From contig JACQEO010000026.1 of NCBI GenBank assembly GCA_016200545.1, positions 1-64,000 of the forward strand: a stretch of 64,000 bases of DNA. The letters run 5' to 3'. The notes beneath the pieces are model-generated. The model did no database searches, was not told the DNA's origin, and saw only the letters and a list, made by a program, of their open reading frames with translations. Below, one piece after another: positions 19,696 to 28,272 of the stretch. Numbering within the stretch: position 1 is the first letter of the stretch; every line of letters begins with the position of its first letter. The stretch is from Deltaproteobacteria bacterium (GTDB lineage Bacteria; Desulfobacterota; Binatia; UTPRO1). A program made the translations under genes and the position numbers.

Positions 19696-20363
19696 TGCCT
19701 CCCGCCCGCAAGCGGCGTCTCGTTTTGGTCGACGATCACACGCTGTTCCGCGACGGCCTGCGGACCATCCTTCAGATGGAGGACGATCTCGAGGTCATCG
19801 CCGACGTCGAGAGCGCGGAAGACATCGTCGAGCTGGTCTGGCAGCTGAAGCCGGATCTGCTGCTACTTGACATCCGCATGCCGACGGGGAACGGCCTCGA
19901 GGCCGTCCCCGCGGTCGTGCGCATCAGCCCGGAAACCCGCGTCCTCGTGCTCACCGCGAGCGACGAGCAAGAGGAGCACGTGCGGGCGCTGATGCTCGGC
20001 GCCAAGGGCGTCGTCCTCAAGGATTCGGCGCGCCACACGCTCATCGAGGCGATCCGCACCGTGTGTCGCGGCGGCTTCTGGATCGATCCGCGCATGCGAC
20101 GGACGGTTGCCGATGAGGTCGCGCAGAGCGACGCCAGCGGTGGATCGACGCGACGCGGGCACACCGGTCTCACCGACCGTGAGCTCGAGATCGTCCGCCT
20201 GGTCGCCTCCGGCCAGAAGAACAAGGAGGTGAGCGCGGCGCTGACGATCAGCGAGCGCACGGTGAAGACGCACCTGCAGAACATCTTTCAGAAGCTCGGG
20301 GTGCGCGACCGAGTGGCGTTGGTCATGTACGCGTTGCAGCACGGGCTCACGCAGACGAGCTGA
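19692..20363 (+). CDS. NarL/LuxR-family response regulator
   Basis: A 223-residue regulator. The N-terminal receiver has the acidic pair in LVLVDDHTLFRDGL, the phospho-acceptor Asp in LLLLDIRMPTGNG, Thr in VLVLTASDEQ and Lys in GVVLKDSA. A C-terminal LuxR-type helix-turn-helix follows (LTDRELEIVRLVASGQKNKE and ERTVKTHLQNIFQKL). The ATG at 19692 overlaps the kinase stop and has GAGGAGA upstream. It presumably controls genes on signal from the adjacent kinase; targets are not visible, though the pair sits inside an envelope-gene region. Confidence 0.93.
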   Translation: MMPPARKRRLVLVDDHTLFRDGLRTILQMEDDLEVIADVESAEDIVELVWQLKPDLLLLDIRMPTGNGLEAVPAVVRISPETRVLVLTASDEQEEHVRALMLGAKGVVLKDSARHTLIEAIRTVCRGGFWIDPRMRRTVADEVAQSDASGGSTRRGHTGLTDRELEIVRLVASGQKNKEVSAALTISERTVKTHLQNIFQKLGVRDRVALVMYALQHGLTQTS

Positions 20364-20373
20364 GTTCCGCGTC

Positions 20374-20445
20374 GGCGGAGGAACACGGGGGGGCGCGAGG
20401 TCGGACGAGAAGTCTACGACCTCGCGCCCCCCGTGTTCCTCCGCC
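20374..20445. terminator. 29-bp inverted repeat, probable bidirectional terminator
   Basis: The left arm at 20374-20403 and the right arm at 20417-20445 are complementary over 29 bp with a single bulged G. They are separated by a 13-nt loop containing GACGAGAAGTC, which itself can add 3 bp. It begins 11 bp after the response regulator stop. It is unusually long and nearly perfect for a terminator and may be a mobile inverted-repeat element that acts as one. The remaining 100 bp to the next gene show no other structure. Confidence 0.6.
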
Positions 20446-20546
20446 GGTGCACCGCCCATCGTCGGCGCGTGCCCGTCGCGTTGACGCGGGGGCAGCAACG
20501 CACTACGAGCTAGCGCGATGAGACGCGGCATCAGCGCCGGGAAGGA

Positions 20547-21521
20547 GTGGCGCGTGGGCGCGCCGGCGTGACGCGACCGCTGCGTGCCGCGGTCGTCGGC
20601 GTTGGGCATCTCGGGCGCTTCCACGCCGAGAAGTATGCAGCGCTTCCGGAGGCGGTGCTGGTGGGTGTCGTCGATTCGGACCCGGAGCGGGCGCGCGCCG
20701 TCGCCGACGCGCTCGGCGTCCGCGTGCTGGCCGACCACCGCGCTCTCGTCGGCGAGGTCGACTGCGCGAGCGTCGCTGTGCCGACACGTGATCACGCGGC
20801 GATCGCCGGCGATCTCCTCGCCGCCGGCATCGACGTCCTGGTTGAGAAGCCGCTCGCCTCGACGGTGGCCGAGGGTGCGGCGCTGGTGCACGCGGCGGAC
20901 AAGGCGGGGCGGATCCTGCAGGTCGGCCACCTGGAGCGCTTCAATCCCGCGCTCCGTGCCGCCCTCGAGGTGGTGACGCGGCCGCGCTTTCTCGAATGTC
21001 ATCGGCTTGCCACCTTCGTCGACCGGGGCACCGACGTCGACGTCATTCACGACCTCATGATCCACGATCTCGACGTGATCCAGAGCTTTGTCTCGGCGGA
21101 GGTGGTCGCGATCGAGAGCGTCGGGGTGCCGATCCTGACGACGTCGGTCGACATCGCCAACGCCCGCCTCCGCTTCGCCGACGGCTGCATCGCCAACGTC
21201 ACCGCCAGCCGCGTGTCGCTGAAGCGGGAACGCAAGCTCCGCATCTTCCAACCCGATGCCTACGTGGCGATCGACTACGATCAGCGCAGCGTGCGCATCT
21301 GCCGACGTATTCCGCCCCGCGCACCCGGCGAGCTGGCGGAGATCGTCGTGCGCGAGCACGACGTCGGCGAGGGCGATCCGCTGCGCGACGAGGTGCAGGC
21401 GTTTCTCGCCGCGGTGGCGACGCGCTCGGCACCGATGGTCGGCGGGCGCGAGGCGTTGCGCGCGCTGCAGCTCGCCGAGCGCATCGCCGCGAGCCTTACC
21501 CAGGACACCGTACCGTCTTGA
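20547..21521 (+). CDS. Gfo/Idh/MocA-family oxidoreductase
   Basis: A 324-residue NAD(P)-dependent sugar oxidoreductase. The N-terminal Rossmann motif is AVVGVGHLGRFHAEKYAAL. The conserved EKP triad element appears as DVLVEKPLAST, and the C-terminal alpha/beta domain follows with VIHDLMIHDLDVIQSF. A start at GTG 20547 or GTG 20568 is possible. It overlaps lpxB by 4 bp, so it belongs to the lipid A operon. A related family member, GnnA, oxidises UDP-GlcNAc for 3-amino lipid A, but no gnnB aminotransferase is next to it here. The substrate is therefore open; a UDP-sugar is a reasonable guess. Confidence 0.85.
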   Translation: MARGRAGVTRPLRAAVVGVGHLGRFHAEKYAALPEAVLVGVVDSDPERARAVADALGVRVLADHRALVGEVDCASVAVPTRDHAAIAGDLLAAGIDVLVEKPLASTVAEGAALVHAADKAGRILQVGHLERFNPALRAALEVVTRPRFLECHRLATFVDRGTDVDVIHDLMIHDLDVIQSFVSAEVVAIESVGVPILTTSVDIANARLRFADGCIANVTASRVSLKRERKLRIFQPDAYVAIDYDQRSVRICRRIPPRAPGELAEIVVREHDVGEGDPLRDEVQAFLAAVATRSAPMVGGREALRALQLAERIAASLTQDTVPS

Positions 21522-22696
21522 AGGCGGGTGCGGAGATCGCCGGCGAGGTGCAGCACGGGGGAGACCGGCCGCGACGCGTGCTGCTCGTCGCCGGCGAGGC
21601 CTCCGGCGACATGCACGGCGCCGATCTCGTGACCGCGCTGCGGGCGCTCGTCCCGCGGGTCGAAGTGCGCGGCATCGGCGGTCCACGGCTGCGCGCCGTG
21701 GGCATGGAGACGATCGTCGACGCGACGACGATCGCCACCATGGGTTTTCTCGAGGCGCGTGAGCGACTCGGCGCCGTCGTGCGCGCCTATCGTGAGATGC
21801 GCCGCCGGCTACGCACGGATCGACCCGATCTCCTCATCCTGATCGACTTCGCGGAGTTCAACCTGGCGCTCGCGGGCGTGGCGCACCGGCGTGGTGTGCC
21901 GGTCCTCTACTACATCAGCCCGCAAGTCTGGGCGTGGCGGCGGCGGCGCGTCCGCAAGATCGCCCGGCGGGTCGATCGCCTGGCGGTGGTGCTGCCGTTC
22001 GAGGCGTCGCTCTACGCCGGCAGCGGCGCGCGCGCCGAGTTCGTCGGCCACCCGTTGCTCGACCGCGTGCGGGCGACGCGCTCGCGCGCCGAGACCTTGA
22101 CGCGCCATGGCCTCGACCCGGCGAAGCGGCTGATCGCGCTTCTACCCGGCAGTCGCACGAAGGAAATGCAGTTCATCTTGCCGGTCATGGCGGACGCCGC
22201 GGAACGCCTGCTCGCGCGCGGCGACACGCAGTGCGTGCTGGCGCTCGCCGACACGTTGAGCCATGCGGACATTGCGGCTAGCATGCGTGGGCGCCGGTTG
22301 CCGGCGACCGTGGTGGAGGGCGACACGTATGATCTGGTGCACGCGAGCGAGCTGGCGCTGGTGGCGTCCGGCACCGCGACGCTCGAGACGGCGCTCCTCG
22401 AGCGTCCGATGGTGATCGTGTATCGCGTCTCCCCGCTCACGTTCGCGCTCGCGCGCCGGCTGGTCTCGGTACCGTTCATTGGCATGCCGAACCTGATCGC
22501 GGGACGCGCGCTCGTGCCCGAGCTCGTACAGGAAGAGGTGACGGGCCCGCGTCTCGCCGCCGAGGCGACGCGTCTGCTCGACGACGCGGCGTTGCGCGCG
22601 GCGACGACGGCGGAGCTCGCGGCGTTGCGCCGGCTGCTCGGCGGCGGCGGCGCGGCGCACAAGGCGGCGGCGATCGCCGCTGAGATGCTGGCGTGA
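21518..22696 (+). CDS. lpxB: lipid-A-disaccharide synthase LpxB
   Basis: A 392-residue GT19 enzyme that joins lipid X and UDP-2,3-diacylglucosamine. It shows LLVAGEASGDMHGADL near the N-terminus, RGIGGPRLRAVGMETIVD, the SPQVWAWRRRRVRKIAR segment, VGHPLLDRV, the LLPGSRTKEM motif and ASGTATLETALLERPMVI. All are LpxB hallmarks and the length is normal. The start is a TTG at 21518 overlapping the preceding stop (TTGA). A later GTG at 21550 is possible. The msbA start overlaps its end by 4 bp. Confidence 0.95.
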   Translation: MKAGAEIAGEVQHGGDRPRRVLLVAGEASGDMHGADLVTALRALVPRVEVRGIGGPRLRAVGMETIVDATTIATMGFLEARERLGAVVRAYREMRRRLRTDRPDLLILIDFAEFNLALAGVAHRRGVPVLYYISPQVWAWRRRRVRKIARRVDRLAVVLPFEASLYAGSGARAEFVGHPLLDRVRATRSRAETLTRHGLDPAKRLIALLPGSRTKEMQFILPVMADAAERLLARGDTQCVLALADTLSHADIAASMRGRRLPATVVEGDTYDLVHASELALVASGTATLETALLERPMVIVYRVSPLTFALARRLVSVPFIGMPNLIAGRALVPELVQEEVTGPRLAAEATRLLDDAALRAATTAELAALRRLLGGGGAAHKAAAIAAEMLA

Positions 22697-24546
22697 GCAC
22701 GCGCGCCGAGACGTCGACGGCTGCGGTTGCCGGGTCGACCGGCTCGGCGGCGGCCCGCGGCGGTCCGCCGTACCGCGCTCGCGGGGCAGGGGAGACCTAC
22801 GCCCGCCTCCTGCACTACCTGCGACCGTACCTCTGGCCATGGTTCGTCGCCGCGGTGGTGTCGATGCTGCTCTTCAGCGCCTCGACCGGCGTCCTGCCGC
22901 TCCTCGTCGAGCGCATCTTCGACGACATCTTCTCCGCCAAGAACACCCTCGCGTTGCGCGTCCTGCCGGTCGCGATCGTCCTCATCTTCCTCTTCCGCGG
23001 CATCACGAGCTTCGCGCAGAATTATTTGATGGATCTCGTCGGGCAGCGCATCATCTGCGATCTCCGCGACGAGCTGAACCTGCACATCCAACGGCTCTCG
23101 CTGGCATTCTTCAACCGCACGGCGACCGGCGACACGCTGTCGCGCGTCACCAACGACGTTGCCCTCATCCGCACCGCCCTCACCGACGCCGTCGCCTCGG
23201 TGATGCGCGACACGACCTCGCTCATCGCGCTCATCGTCGTCGCCTTCGTCAAGGATCCGACGTTGGCGTTGATCGCCTTCCTGGTGTTTCCCGCCTCGGT
23301 GCTGCCGATCCTCAAGCTGTCGAAGCGCCTGCGGCGCTTCAGCAAGCGCGGCCAGCGCTCGCTCGGCATCCTGACCGCGCTCCTGCAGGAGACGGTGCAG
23401 GGCAATCGCGTCGTCAAGGCGTTCGGCATGGAGGAGTACGAGCGCGAGCGCTTCGCTACCGAAAACCGCCGCCTCTATCGCCTCTACATGAAGGCGAGCA
23501 TGATCAAAGCGCTCACCACGCCCGCCCTCGAGGTGCTCGCCGCCTTCGGCATCGGCGGCGTCGTCTGGTACGGCGGCAACAGCGTCATCGCCGGCGGCCG
23601 CAGCCAGGGTTCGTTCCTCGCGTTCCTGACGGCGATGTTCCTTCTCTACGAGCCGTTCAAGCGACTGACGAAGACGAACAGCACGATTCAGCAGGGCGTC
23701 GCCGGGGCGGAGCGCGTCTTCGAGCTCCTCGACACCGCTCCCGAGGTCGTCGACCGGCCGACGGCGCGACCGCTCACGGCGATGCGCCGCGGTATCACCT
23801 TCGAGCACGTCGGCTTCACGTACGGCAACGAGCCGGTGCTGCGCGACATCAACCTCGAAGTCCACGCCGGCGAGGTCGTCGCGCTCGTCGGCATGAGCGG
23901 CGGCGGCAAGAGCACGCTCTCCGACCTGATCCCGCGCTTCTACGACGTCACCGAGGGACGGATCGCGATCGACGGCATCGACCTGCGCGACTACACCCTG
24001 CGCTCACTGCGGGCGCAGATCGCCCTCGTCACGCAGTTCACGTTCCTCTTCAACGACACCGTGCGGGCGAACATCGCCTACGGCGACATCGGGAAATCGC
24101 TGGAGGACATCGAGAGCGCTGCACGCGCCGCCAACGCACACGAGTTCATCGCCGCGCTGCCGCAGGGCTACGATACGCCGATCGGCGAGCTTGGTGTGAC
24201 GCTCTCCGGCGGCCAGCGGCAACGCCTCGCGATCGCGCGCGCGCTCCTGAAGGACGCGCCTATCCTGATCCTCGACGAGGCAACCTCCGCCCTCGACACC
24301 GAGTCGGAGCGCTTGGTGCAGCAGGCGATCGAGCGCCTCATGGTGAACCGCACGTCGCTCGTCATCGCGCACCGCCTGTCGACGATCCGGCGCGCCGACC
24401 GCATCGTCGTCGTCGTCCGCGGCCAGATCGTCGAGCAGGGGACGCACGAGGAGCTCCTGGCGATCGCCGGCGAGTACCGCAAGCTCTACGACCTGCAATT
24501 CCAAGACAGCGCCGCGCCCGCCGAGCCCGAGCGTCTGCTGCACTGA
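22693..24546 (+). CDS. msbA: lipid A exporter MsbA-type ABC transporter
   Basis: A 617-residue half-transporter. The six-helix membrane domain spans about residues 50-340 and has the coupling-helix region ETVQGNRVVKAFGMEEYE. The ATPase domain has Walker A GMSGGGKSTLSDL, signature LSGGQRQRLAIARAL, Walker B ILILDEATSALD and the switch in VIAHRLSTI. Walker A is slightly unusual with three Gly before Lys. Together with lpxB upstream and a lipid A-type acyltransferase downstream, flipping of lipid A-core across the inner membrane is the most likely role. The start is GTG with a 4-bp overlap. Confidence 0.92.
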   Translation: MSTRAETSTAAVAGSTGSAAARGGPPYRARGAGETYARLLHYLRPYLWPWFVAAVVSMLLFSASTGVLPLLVERIFDDIFSAKNTLALRVLPVAIVLIFLFRGITSFAQNYLMDLVGQRIICDLRDELNLHIQRLSLAFFNRTATGDTLSRVTNDVALIRTALTDAVASVMRDTTSLIALIVVAFVKDPTLALIAFLVFPASVLPILKLSKRLRRFSKRGQRSLGILTALLQETVQGNRVVKAFGMEEYERERFATENRRLYRLYMKASMIKALTTPALEVLAAFGIGGVVWYGGNSVIAGGRSQGSFLAFLTAMFLLYEPFKRLTKTNSTIQQGVAGAERVFELLDTAPEVVDRPTARPLTAMRRGITFEHVGFTYGNEPVLRDINLEVHAGEVVALVGMSGGGKSTLSDLIPRFYDVTEGRIAIDGIDLRDYTLRSLRAQIALVTQFTFLFNDTVRANIAYGDIGKSLEDIESAARAANAHEFIAALPQGYDTPIGELGVTLSGGQRQRLAIARALLKDAPILILDEATSALDTESERLVQQAIERLMVNRTSLVIAHRLSTIRRADRIVVVVRGQIVEQGTHEELLAIAGEYRKLYDLQFQDSAAPAEPERLLH

Positions 24547-25244
24547 TGCCCTCGCGGCGCGCGCGGTCGACCCGCCGCGACTGGCTCGCGCGCCTGGTGC
24601 CGCTCGCCGCGGCGCTGGTGACGGGCCTGTTGTTGCTCTTGCGCCGCACGTTGCGCCCGCGCTACCTCCACGGCGACGAGCTCTTCGCGCGCTGGGCGCA
24701 CGGCGAGCGAGTAATTCTCGCGTTCTGGCACGATCGCCTGCTGCTGATGCCGTTCGCGAATCGCTTCGCGCAACGCGTGTGCATCATGGTGAGCCGGCAC
24801 CGCGACGGCGAGCTCATCACCCGCGCCGTGCGCCCGCTCGGCATCGAGACGGCGCGCGGCTCGTCGACGCGCGGCTGGTCGGGTGCGCTGAAGGCGATGC
24901 TGCGGGCGCATCGCGCCGGCGCCAACCTCGCGTTCGCCCCCGACGGTCCGCGCGGCCCTCGGCACGTGGCGAAGAGCGGCGTCATCCAGGTGGCACGTGC
25001 CACCGGTGCCGTGATCGTACCCATCGGCGCGGCGGCACGCTGGGCGCGGCGCCTCGGGAGCTGGGACCGGCTCATCGTGCCACTCCCGGGCAGCAAGGTG
25101 CTGTACCTCGCCGGCGCGCCGTTCGCGGTGCCGCCCGACGTCGACGCGGTGACGGTCGAAGAGATGCGCGCCGCGCTCGAGCGCGAGCTTGCGCGCGTCA
25201 CCGCCGCGGCGGAAGCGGCGCTCGACGACGCGTGCCGTGCGTGA
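24546..25244 (+). CDS. DUF374 lysophospholipid/lipid A-type acyltransferase
   Basis: A 232-residue membrane-anchored protein with one N-terminal helix (LVPLAAALVTGLLLLL). It has the DUF374 signatures AFWHDRLLLMPF, which carries the HX4D-like catalytic pair, and FAPDGPRGPRHVAKSGVI, then VIVPIGAAA. The family belongs to the LPLAT superfamily. In deltaproteobacteria such genes sit between msbA and waaA, as here, and are thought to add secondary acyl chains to lipid A, although this is not proven for the family. The start codon shares one base with the msbA stop (TGATG). Confidence 0.88.
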   Translation: MPSRRARSTRRDWLARLVPLAAALVTGLLLLLRRTLRPRYLHGDELFARWAHGERVILAFWHDRLLLMPFANRFAQRVCIMVSRHRDGELITRAVRPLGIETARGSSTRGWSGALKAMLRAHRAGANLAFAPDGPRGPRHVAKSGVIQVARATGAVIVPIGAAARWARRLGSWDRLIVPLPGSKVLYLAGAPFAVPPDVDAVTVEEMRAALERELARVTAAAEAALDDACRA

Positions 25245-25245
25245 A

Positions 25246-25275
25246 TTGCAAAGCGGGCACGCTCCTCCGTATATA
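25246..25275 (+). promoter_or_regulatory. promoter-like TTGCAA/TATATA before a secreted protein gene
   Basis: TTGCAA (25246-25251) and TATATA (25270-25275) are spaced by 18 bp, directly after the acyltransferase stop. Only 8 nt follow before the ATG at 25284, so the predicted mRNA starts within about 2 nt of the start codon. This mirrors the gspC promoter in the window. Confidence 0.5.
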
Positions 25276-25283
25276 GAGCAGGC

Positions 25284-25766
25284 ATGAGACGTTCGGTGCG
25301 TATGCTGACGGTGGTGACGGGAGTCCTTCTGTGCGGGATGGGGGCGGTCGTCCACGCCGAGGGGACCGATGGTGGTACGCGCGCCGCGGTCACGAAACGC
25401 GTCAAAGCGACGGTGCCCGCCGTCACCGAGGTGGTGAGCGGCCCCGAGGTACGCAACTTCCAGGCTTTCTGCGACGAGTGGATGCAGAAGCTCCGCGACC
25501 GCGAGAGCTACAATAGCTCTCACATCGCCTGGGAAGCGCGTGCGGGACACGTCAGCGGCGAGTACGTCGGCTACGAGGCGCACTGCACCTGCATTGCACG
25601 CGAGGAGCCCGGGAAGGATCCGATCGGCAAGATCACGTATCGGGAGACGCGCTACAAGCGCGAGGGCACGACGGAAACCGACGCGCTCGCCGAGCCGAGC
25701 ACGGTGCTCGAGCAGAGCGACGTCACCGAGATCTTCCGGTACGGCAAGGGCCGCTGGCAATACTGA
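25284..25766 (+). CDS. secreted protein of unknown function
   Basis: A 160-residue protein with a signal peptide (VRMLTVVTGVLLCGMGAVVHA, cleavage near AHA-E). The mature part has a helical stretch around FQAFCDEWMQKLRDRESYN, then beta-rich sequence with a close Cys pair in EAHCTCIARE, and ends TEIFRYGKGRWQY. I do not recognise a named domain. It is probably periplasmic, with a possible disulfide. It sits between the lipid A acyltransferase and Kdo transferase genes, so an envelope role is likely, but that is inference from position only. Confidence 0.8.
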   Translation: MRRSVRMLTVVTGVLLCGMGAVVHAEGTDGGTRAAVTKRVKATVPAVTEVVSGPEVRNFQAFCDEWMQKLRDRESYNSSHIAWEARAGHVSGEYVGYEAHCTCIAREEPGKDPIGKITYRETRYKREGTTETDALAEPSTVLEQSDVTEIFRYGKGRWQY

Positions 25767-25828
25767 GCTCCGCGGCGCCGCCGTCCGCGCCCGCTGCGTC
25801 CGCGGGCACCGCCGCGCCGCCGCTGCGC

Positions 25829-27118
25829 TTGTACAATGCCCTCATGTACGTGCTTGCGGTGTTCCTGCTGCCGATCGTGGCGGTGGCGCTCGTCGTGCGG
25901 CCGCGGTGGCGTCTCGGCCTGCGCGAGCGCCTCGGCGGCGTGCCGGCAACCGAGCCAGGCCGGCCGGCGATCTGGATTCACGGCGCGTCCGTCGGTGAGG
26001 TCACGGCGTTAGCGCCGATCGTGCGGAACTTGCGGCGCGAGTTGCCCTCGCATCGACTCGTCGTCTCGACGTTGACGCTCGGCGGTCGCGACGCGGCGGC
26101 GGCGCGTCTTCCGGAGGCGGACGCACGCATCCTCTTCCCACTCGACGCGCCGTGGATCGTCCGACGGGCGCTCGCCGCCGTCACGCCTTGCCTCGTACTC
26201 TTCAGCGAGACCGAGCTGTGGCCGAATTTTCTCGACGCGCTCGCGACGCGCGGCATTCCCGCCATCATGGTGAGTGGTCGGGTGTCAGCGCGCGCCTTCG
26301 AACGCTACCGACGCTGGCGCACGCTCTTCGCCCCGGCGCTCGCCGGCGTACGCGTCTTCTGCGTGCAGTCGCTCGAGAGCGCGCGCCGCTTGGTCGCCCT
26401 CGGCGCGCCGCCGTCGCGCATCGTCGTCACCGGCAGCGTGAAAGCGGCGGCGCTGGACGGCGCCGCGGCGACGGACAGGTTGTCGCTGATGCGGCTCGGC
26501 GCCGCCAGCGTCCCGGTGCTCGTCGCCGGCAGCACGCATGCCGGTGAGGAGGAAGCGGTGCTGGCGGCGTTTGATCGGGTGCGTGCCGTCGCCCCCAGCG
26601 CGCGCCTCGTTCTCGCGCCACGGAAGCCGGAGCGATTCGAGGAGGTCGCGGCGCTACTCCGGGCGCGCGGCGCGCGTTTCGTCCGCCGTTCCGAGCTCGT
26701 CGCCGGTGCGTCGTGGCCGGTGACGGCGCCGGTCGTGCTCCTCGACAGTCTCGGCGAGCTCGCAGCACTCTATCCCGGGGCGCGCGCGGCGTTTGTCGGC
26801 GGCACGCTCGTGCCGGTCGGCGGCCACAACGTCCTCGAGCCCGCGGCGGCCGGCGTGCCGGTCGTCTTCGGGCCGCACACCGAGCACGCGGGCGGCGCCG
26901 CGGCACGTCTGGTCGCGGCCGGCGGCGCCGTCGAGGTAGGTGACGCCGACGCGCTCGCGCGCGTCCTGGTCGCGTGGTTCACGGTGCCGGAGGAGGCGCG
27001 TCGCGCCGGTGAGCGCGCGCGTGCGGTGATCGCAGCAAGCGACGGTGCGGTCGCCGTGACCCTCGCCGTCATCCGCGGCGTGCTCGCCGAGAGTGGCGCG
27101 GCGGCGAGGCGCGCATGA
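25829..27118 (+). CDS. waaA: Kdo transferase WaaA/KdtA
   Basis: A GT30 enzyme of about 429 residues that adds Kdo to the lipid A precursor. It has an N-terminal membrane anchor (YVLAVFLLPIVAVALVV), IHGASVGEVTALAPIV with the catalytic Glu, FSETELWPNF, VMVSGRVSARAF, VLVAGSTHAGEEE, and the C-terminal GGHNVLEPAAAGVPVVFGPH. The length is normal. The start is uncertain; TTG 25829 or ATG 25844 are candidates. It overlaps lpxK by 4 bp. Whether it adds one or two Kdo residues cannot be read from sequence. Confidence 0.94.
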   Translation: MYNALMYVLAVFLLPIVAVALVVRPRWRLGLRERLGGVPATEPGRPAIWIHGASVGEVTALAPIVRNLRRELPSHRLVVSTLTLGGRDAAAARLPEADARILFPLDAPWIVRRALAAVTPCLVLFSETELWPNFLDALATRGIPAIMVSGRVSARAFERYRRWRTLFAPALAGVRVFCVQSLESARRLVALGAPPSRIVVTGSVKAAALDGAAATDRLSLMRLGAASVPVLVAGSTHAGEEEAVLAAFDRVRAVAPSARLVLAPRKPERFEEVAALLRARGARFVRRSELVAGASWPVTAPVVLLDSLGELAALYPGARAAFVGGTLVPVGGHNVLEPAAAGVPVVFGPHTEHAGGAAARLVAAGGAVEVGDADALARVLVAWFTVPEEARRAGERARAVIAASDGAVAVTLAVIRGVLAESGAAARRA

Positions 27119-28272
27119 GTGATCACGGCGTGCGCTGGGTAGCGCGGCTGTGGGAAGAGGCGGGCGGCGGCTTGCGTGTGGTCCGCGCGGCGCTGCTGCC
27201 GGCGAGCGCGCTGTATCGCGGCGGCGTCCTCGCGCGCAACGCCGCGTATCGTACCGGACTGCTGGCGGCGCGCCACGTCGCAGCACGCACGGTGAGCATC
27301 GGAAATCTCCGCGTCGGCGGGAGCGGGAAGACGCCGCTCACTCGCTGGCTCGCGACCGAGGCACGCGCACGTGGGATTCCGACGGCGATCCTCAGCCGCG
27401 GTTACGGCGGTGCCATCGCGACGGCGCACCTGGTGGGCGACGGTGAGATGCTGCGGAGCGACGTCGCGACCTCGGGCGACGAGGCGGTGATGCTGGCGCG
27501 CACCGCCGGCGTCCCGGTGGTCGCCGGTCGTGATCGTGCCGCGGCGGCGGCGCTGGCGATCGCGACCTTCGAGAGTTGCCTCCTCCTCTGCGACGACGCG
27601 TTCCAGCACCGCCGGCTCGCGCGCGAACTCGATCTCGTCCTGATCGACGCGGGTGAGCGCGGCGGCGTCGCGCGCCTGCTCCCGGCCGGTCCCTTGCGTG
27701 AGCCGTTGTCCGCCTTGCGCCGCGCCCACGTGATCGTCGTCAGCGAGCGCGACGAGGGAAGCAGCGGCGGGTGGCTGCCGCCCGTGCACGCCGATCAGCT
27801 GGTCGTGCGGGCGCGCTTCGCGCCGGTCGCGCTGGTGCGCGTCGGCCCGCTCGGGTGGGAAGAGATCGGCCTCGCCGCACTCGCCGGGCAACGCGTTCTC
27901 GCACTCTCGGGCGTCGCCCGTCCGCGACCGCTCTACCAGTCGCTGCGTGACTGGGAGGCGGATCTGGTGCACGTGCTCGAATACCCGGACCACCACCCGT
28001 ACGATGCGCACGACTGGCAGCAGATCTCGCACGCCGGCAAGGACGTCGATTTCATCGTCACCACCGAGAAAGACTTGGTGAAGCTCGAGCGCTTTCCGTT
28101 CGAGCGCGGCAAGCTCGTGGCGTTGCGCCTCGGCGTGACGGTCGACGACCCCGCGGGCCTGCTGGCGCGCGTCCTCGGACCGCTCGCGAGCGCGACGCCC
28201 GCGGGCGTCGCAGCACCGGGCGGGGAGGAATCACTGCAGCGCGAGCGGTCTCCCGACCGCGGGCAGGCATGA
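27115..28272 (+). CDS. lpxK: tetraacyldisaccharide 4'-kinase LpxK
   Basis: A 385-residue kinase that phosphorylates the 4' position of the lipid A disaccharide. Walker A is VGGSGKTPLTRWLA. Other conserved segments are AILSRGYGG, SGDEAVMLAR, CDDAFQHRRLARELDLVLID and IVTTEKDLVKLERFP. It runs about 50 residues longer than the E. coli enzyme; the last 20 or so residues (after GVAAPGG) are a hydrophilic tail encoded over a small GC hairpin (28245-28260). The start is ATG, overlapping waaA. It is followed by gmhB with a 4-bp overlap. Confidence 0.95.
   Translation: MSDHGVRWVARLWEEAGGGLRVVRAALLPASALYRGGVLARNAAYRTGLLAARHVAARTVSIGNLRVGGSGKTPLTRWLATEARARGIPTAILSRGYGGAIATAHLVGDGEMLRSDVATSGDEAVMLARTAGVPVVAGRDRAAAAALAIATFESCLLLCDDAFQHRRLARELDLVLIDAGERGGVARLLPAGPLREPLSALRRAHVIVVSERDEGSSGGWLPPVHADQLVVRARFAPVALVRVGPLGWEEIGLAALAGQRVLALSGVARPRPLYQSLRDWEADLVHVLEYPDHHPYDAHDWQQISHAGKDVDFIVTTEKDLVKLERFPFERGKLVALRLGVTVDDPAGLLARVLGPLASATPAGVAAPGGEESLQRERSPDRGQA

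Noticed and set aside
20547-21521. Assignment of the Gfo/Idh oxidoreductase as GnnA (UDP-GlcNAc 3-dehydrogenase).
   Set aside because: Attractive in a lipid A operon, but the required GnnB aminotransferase is not adjacent, so only the family is stated.
28245-28260. Hairpin GCGGTC-tccc-GACCGC at the end of lpxK as another copy of the palindromic element.
   Set aside because: It lacks the TTCAC loop and the GACGCCC core. It may be a different small repeat, but one copy is not enough to say.
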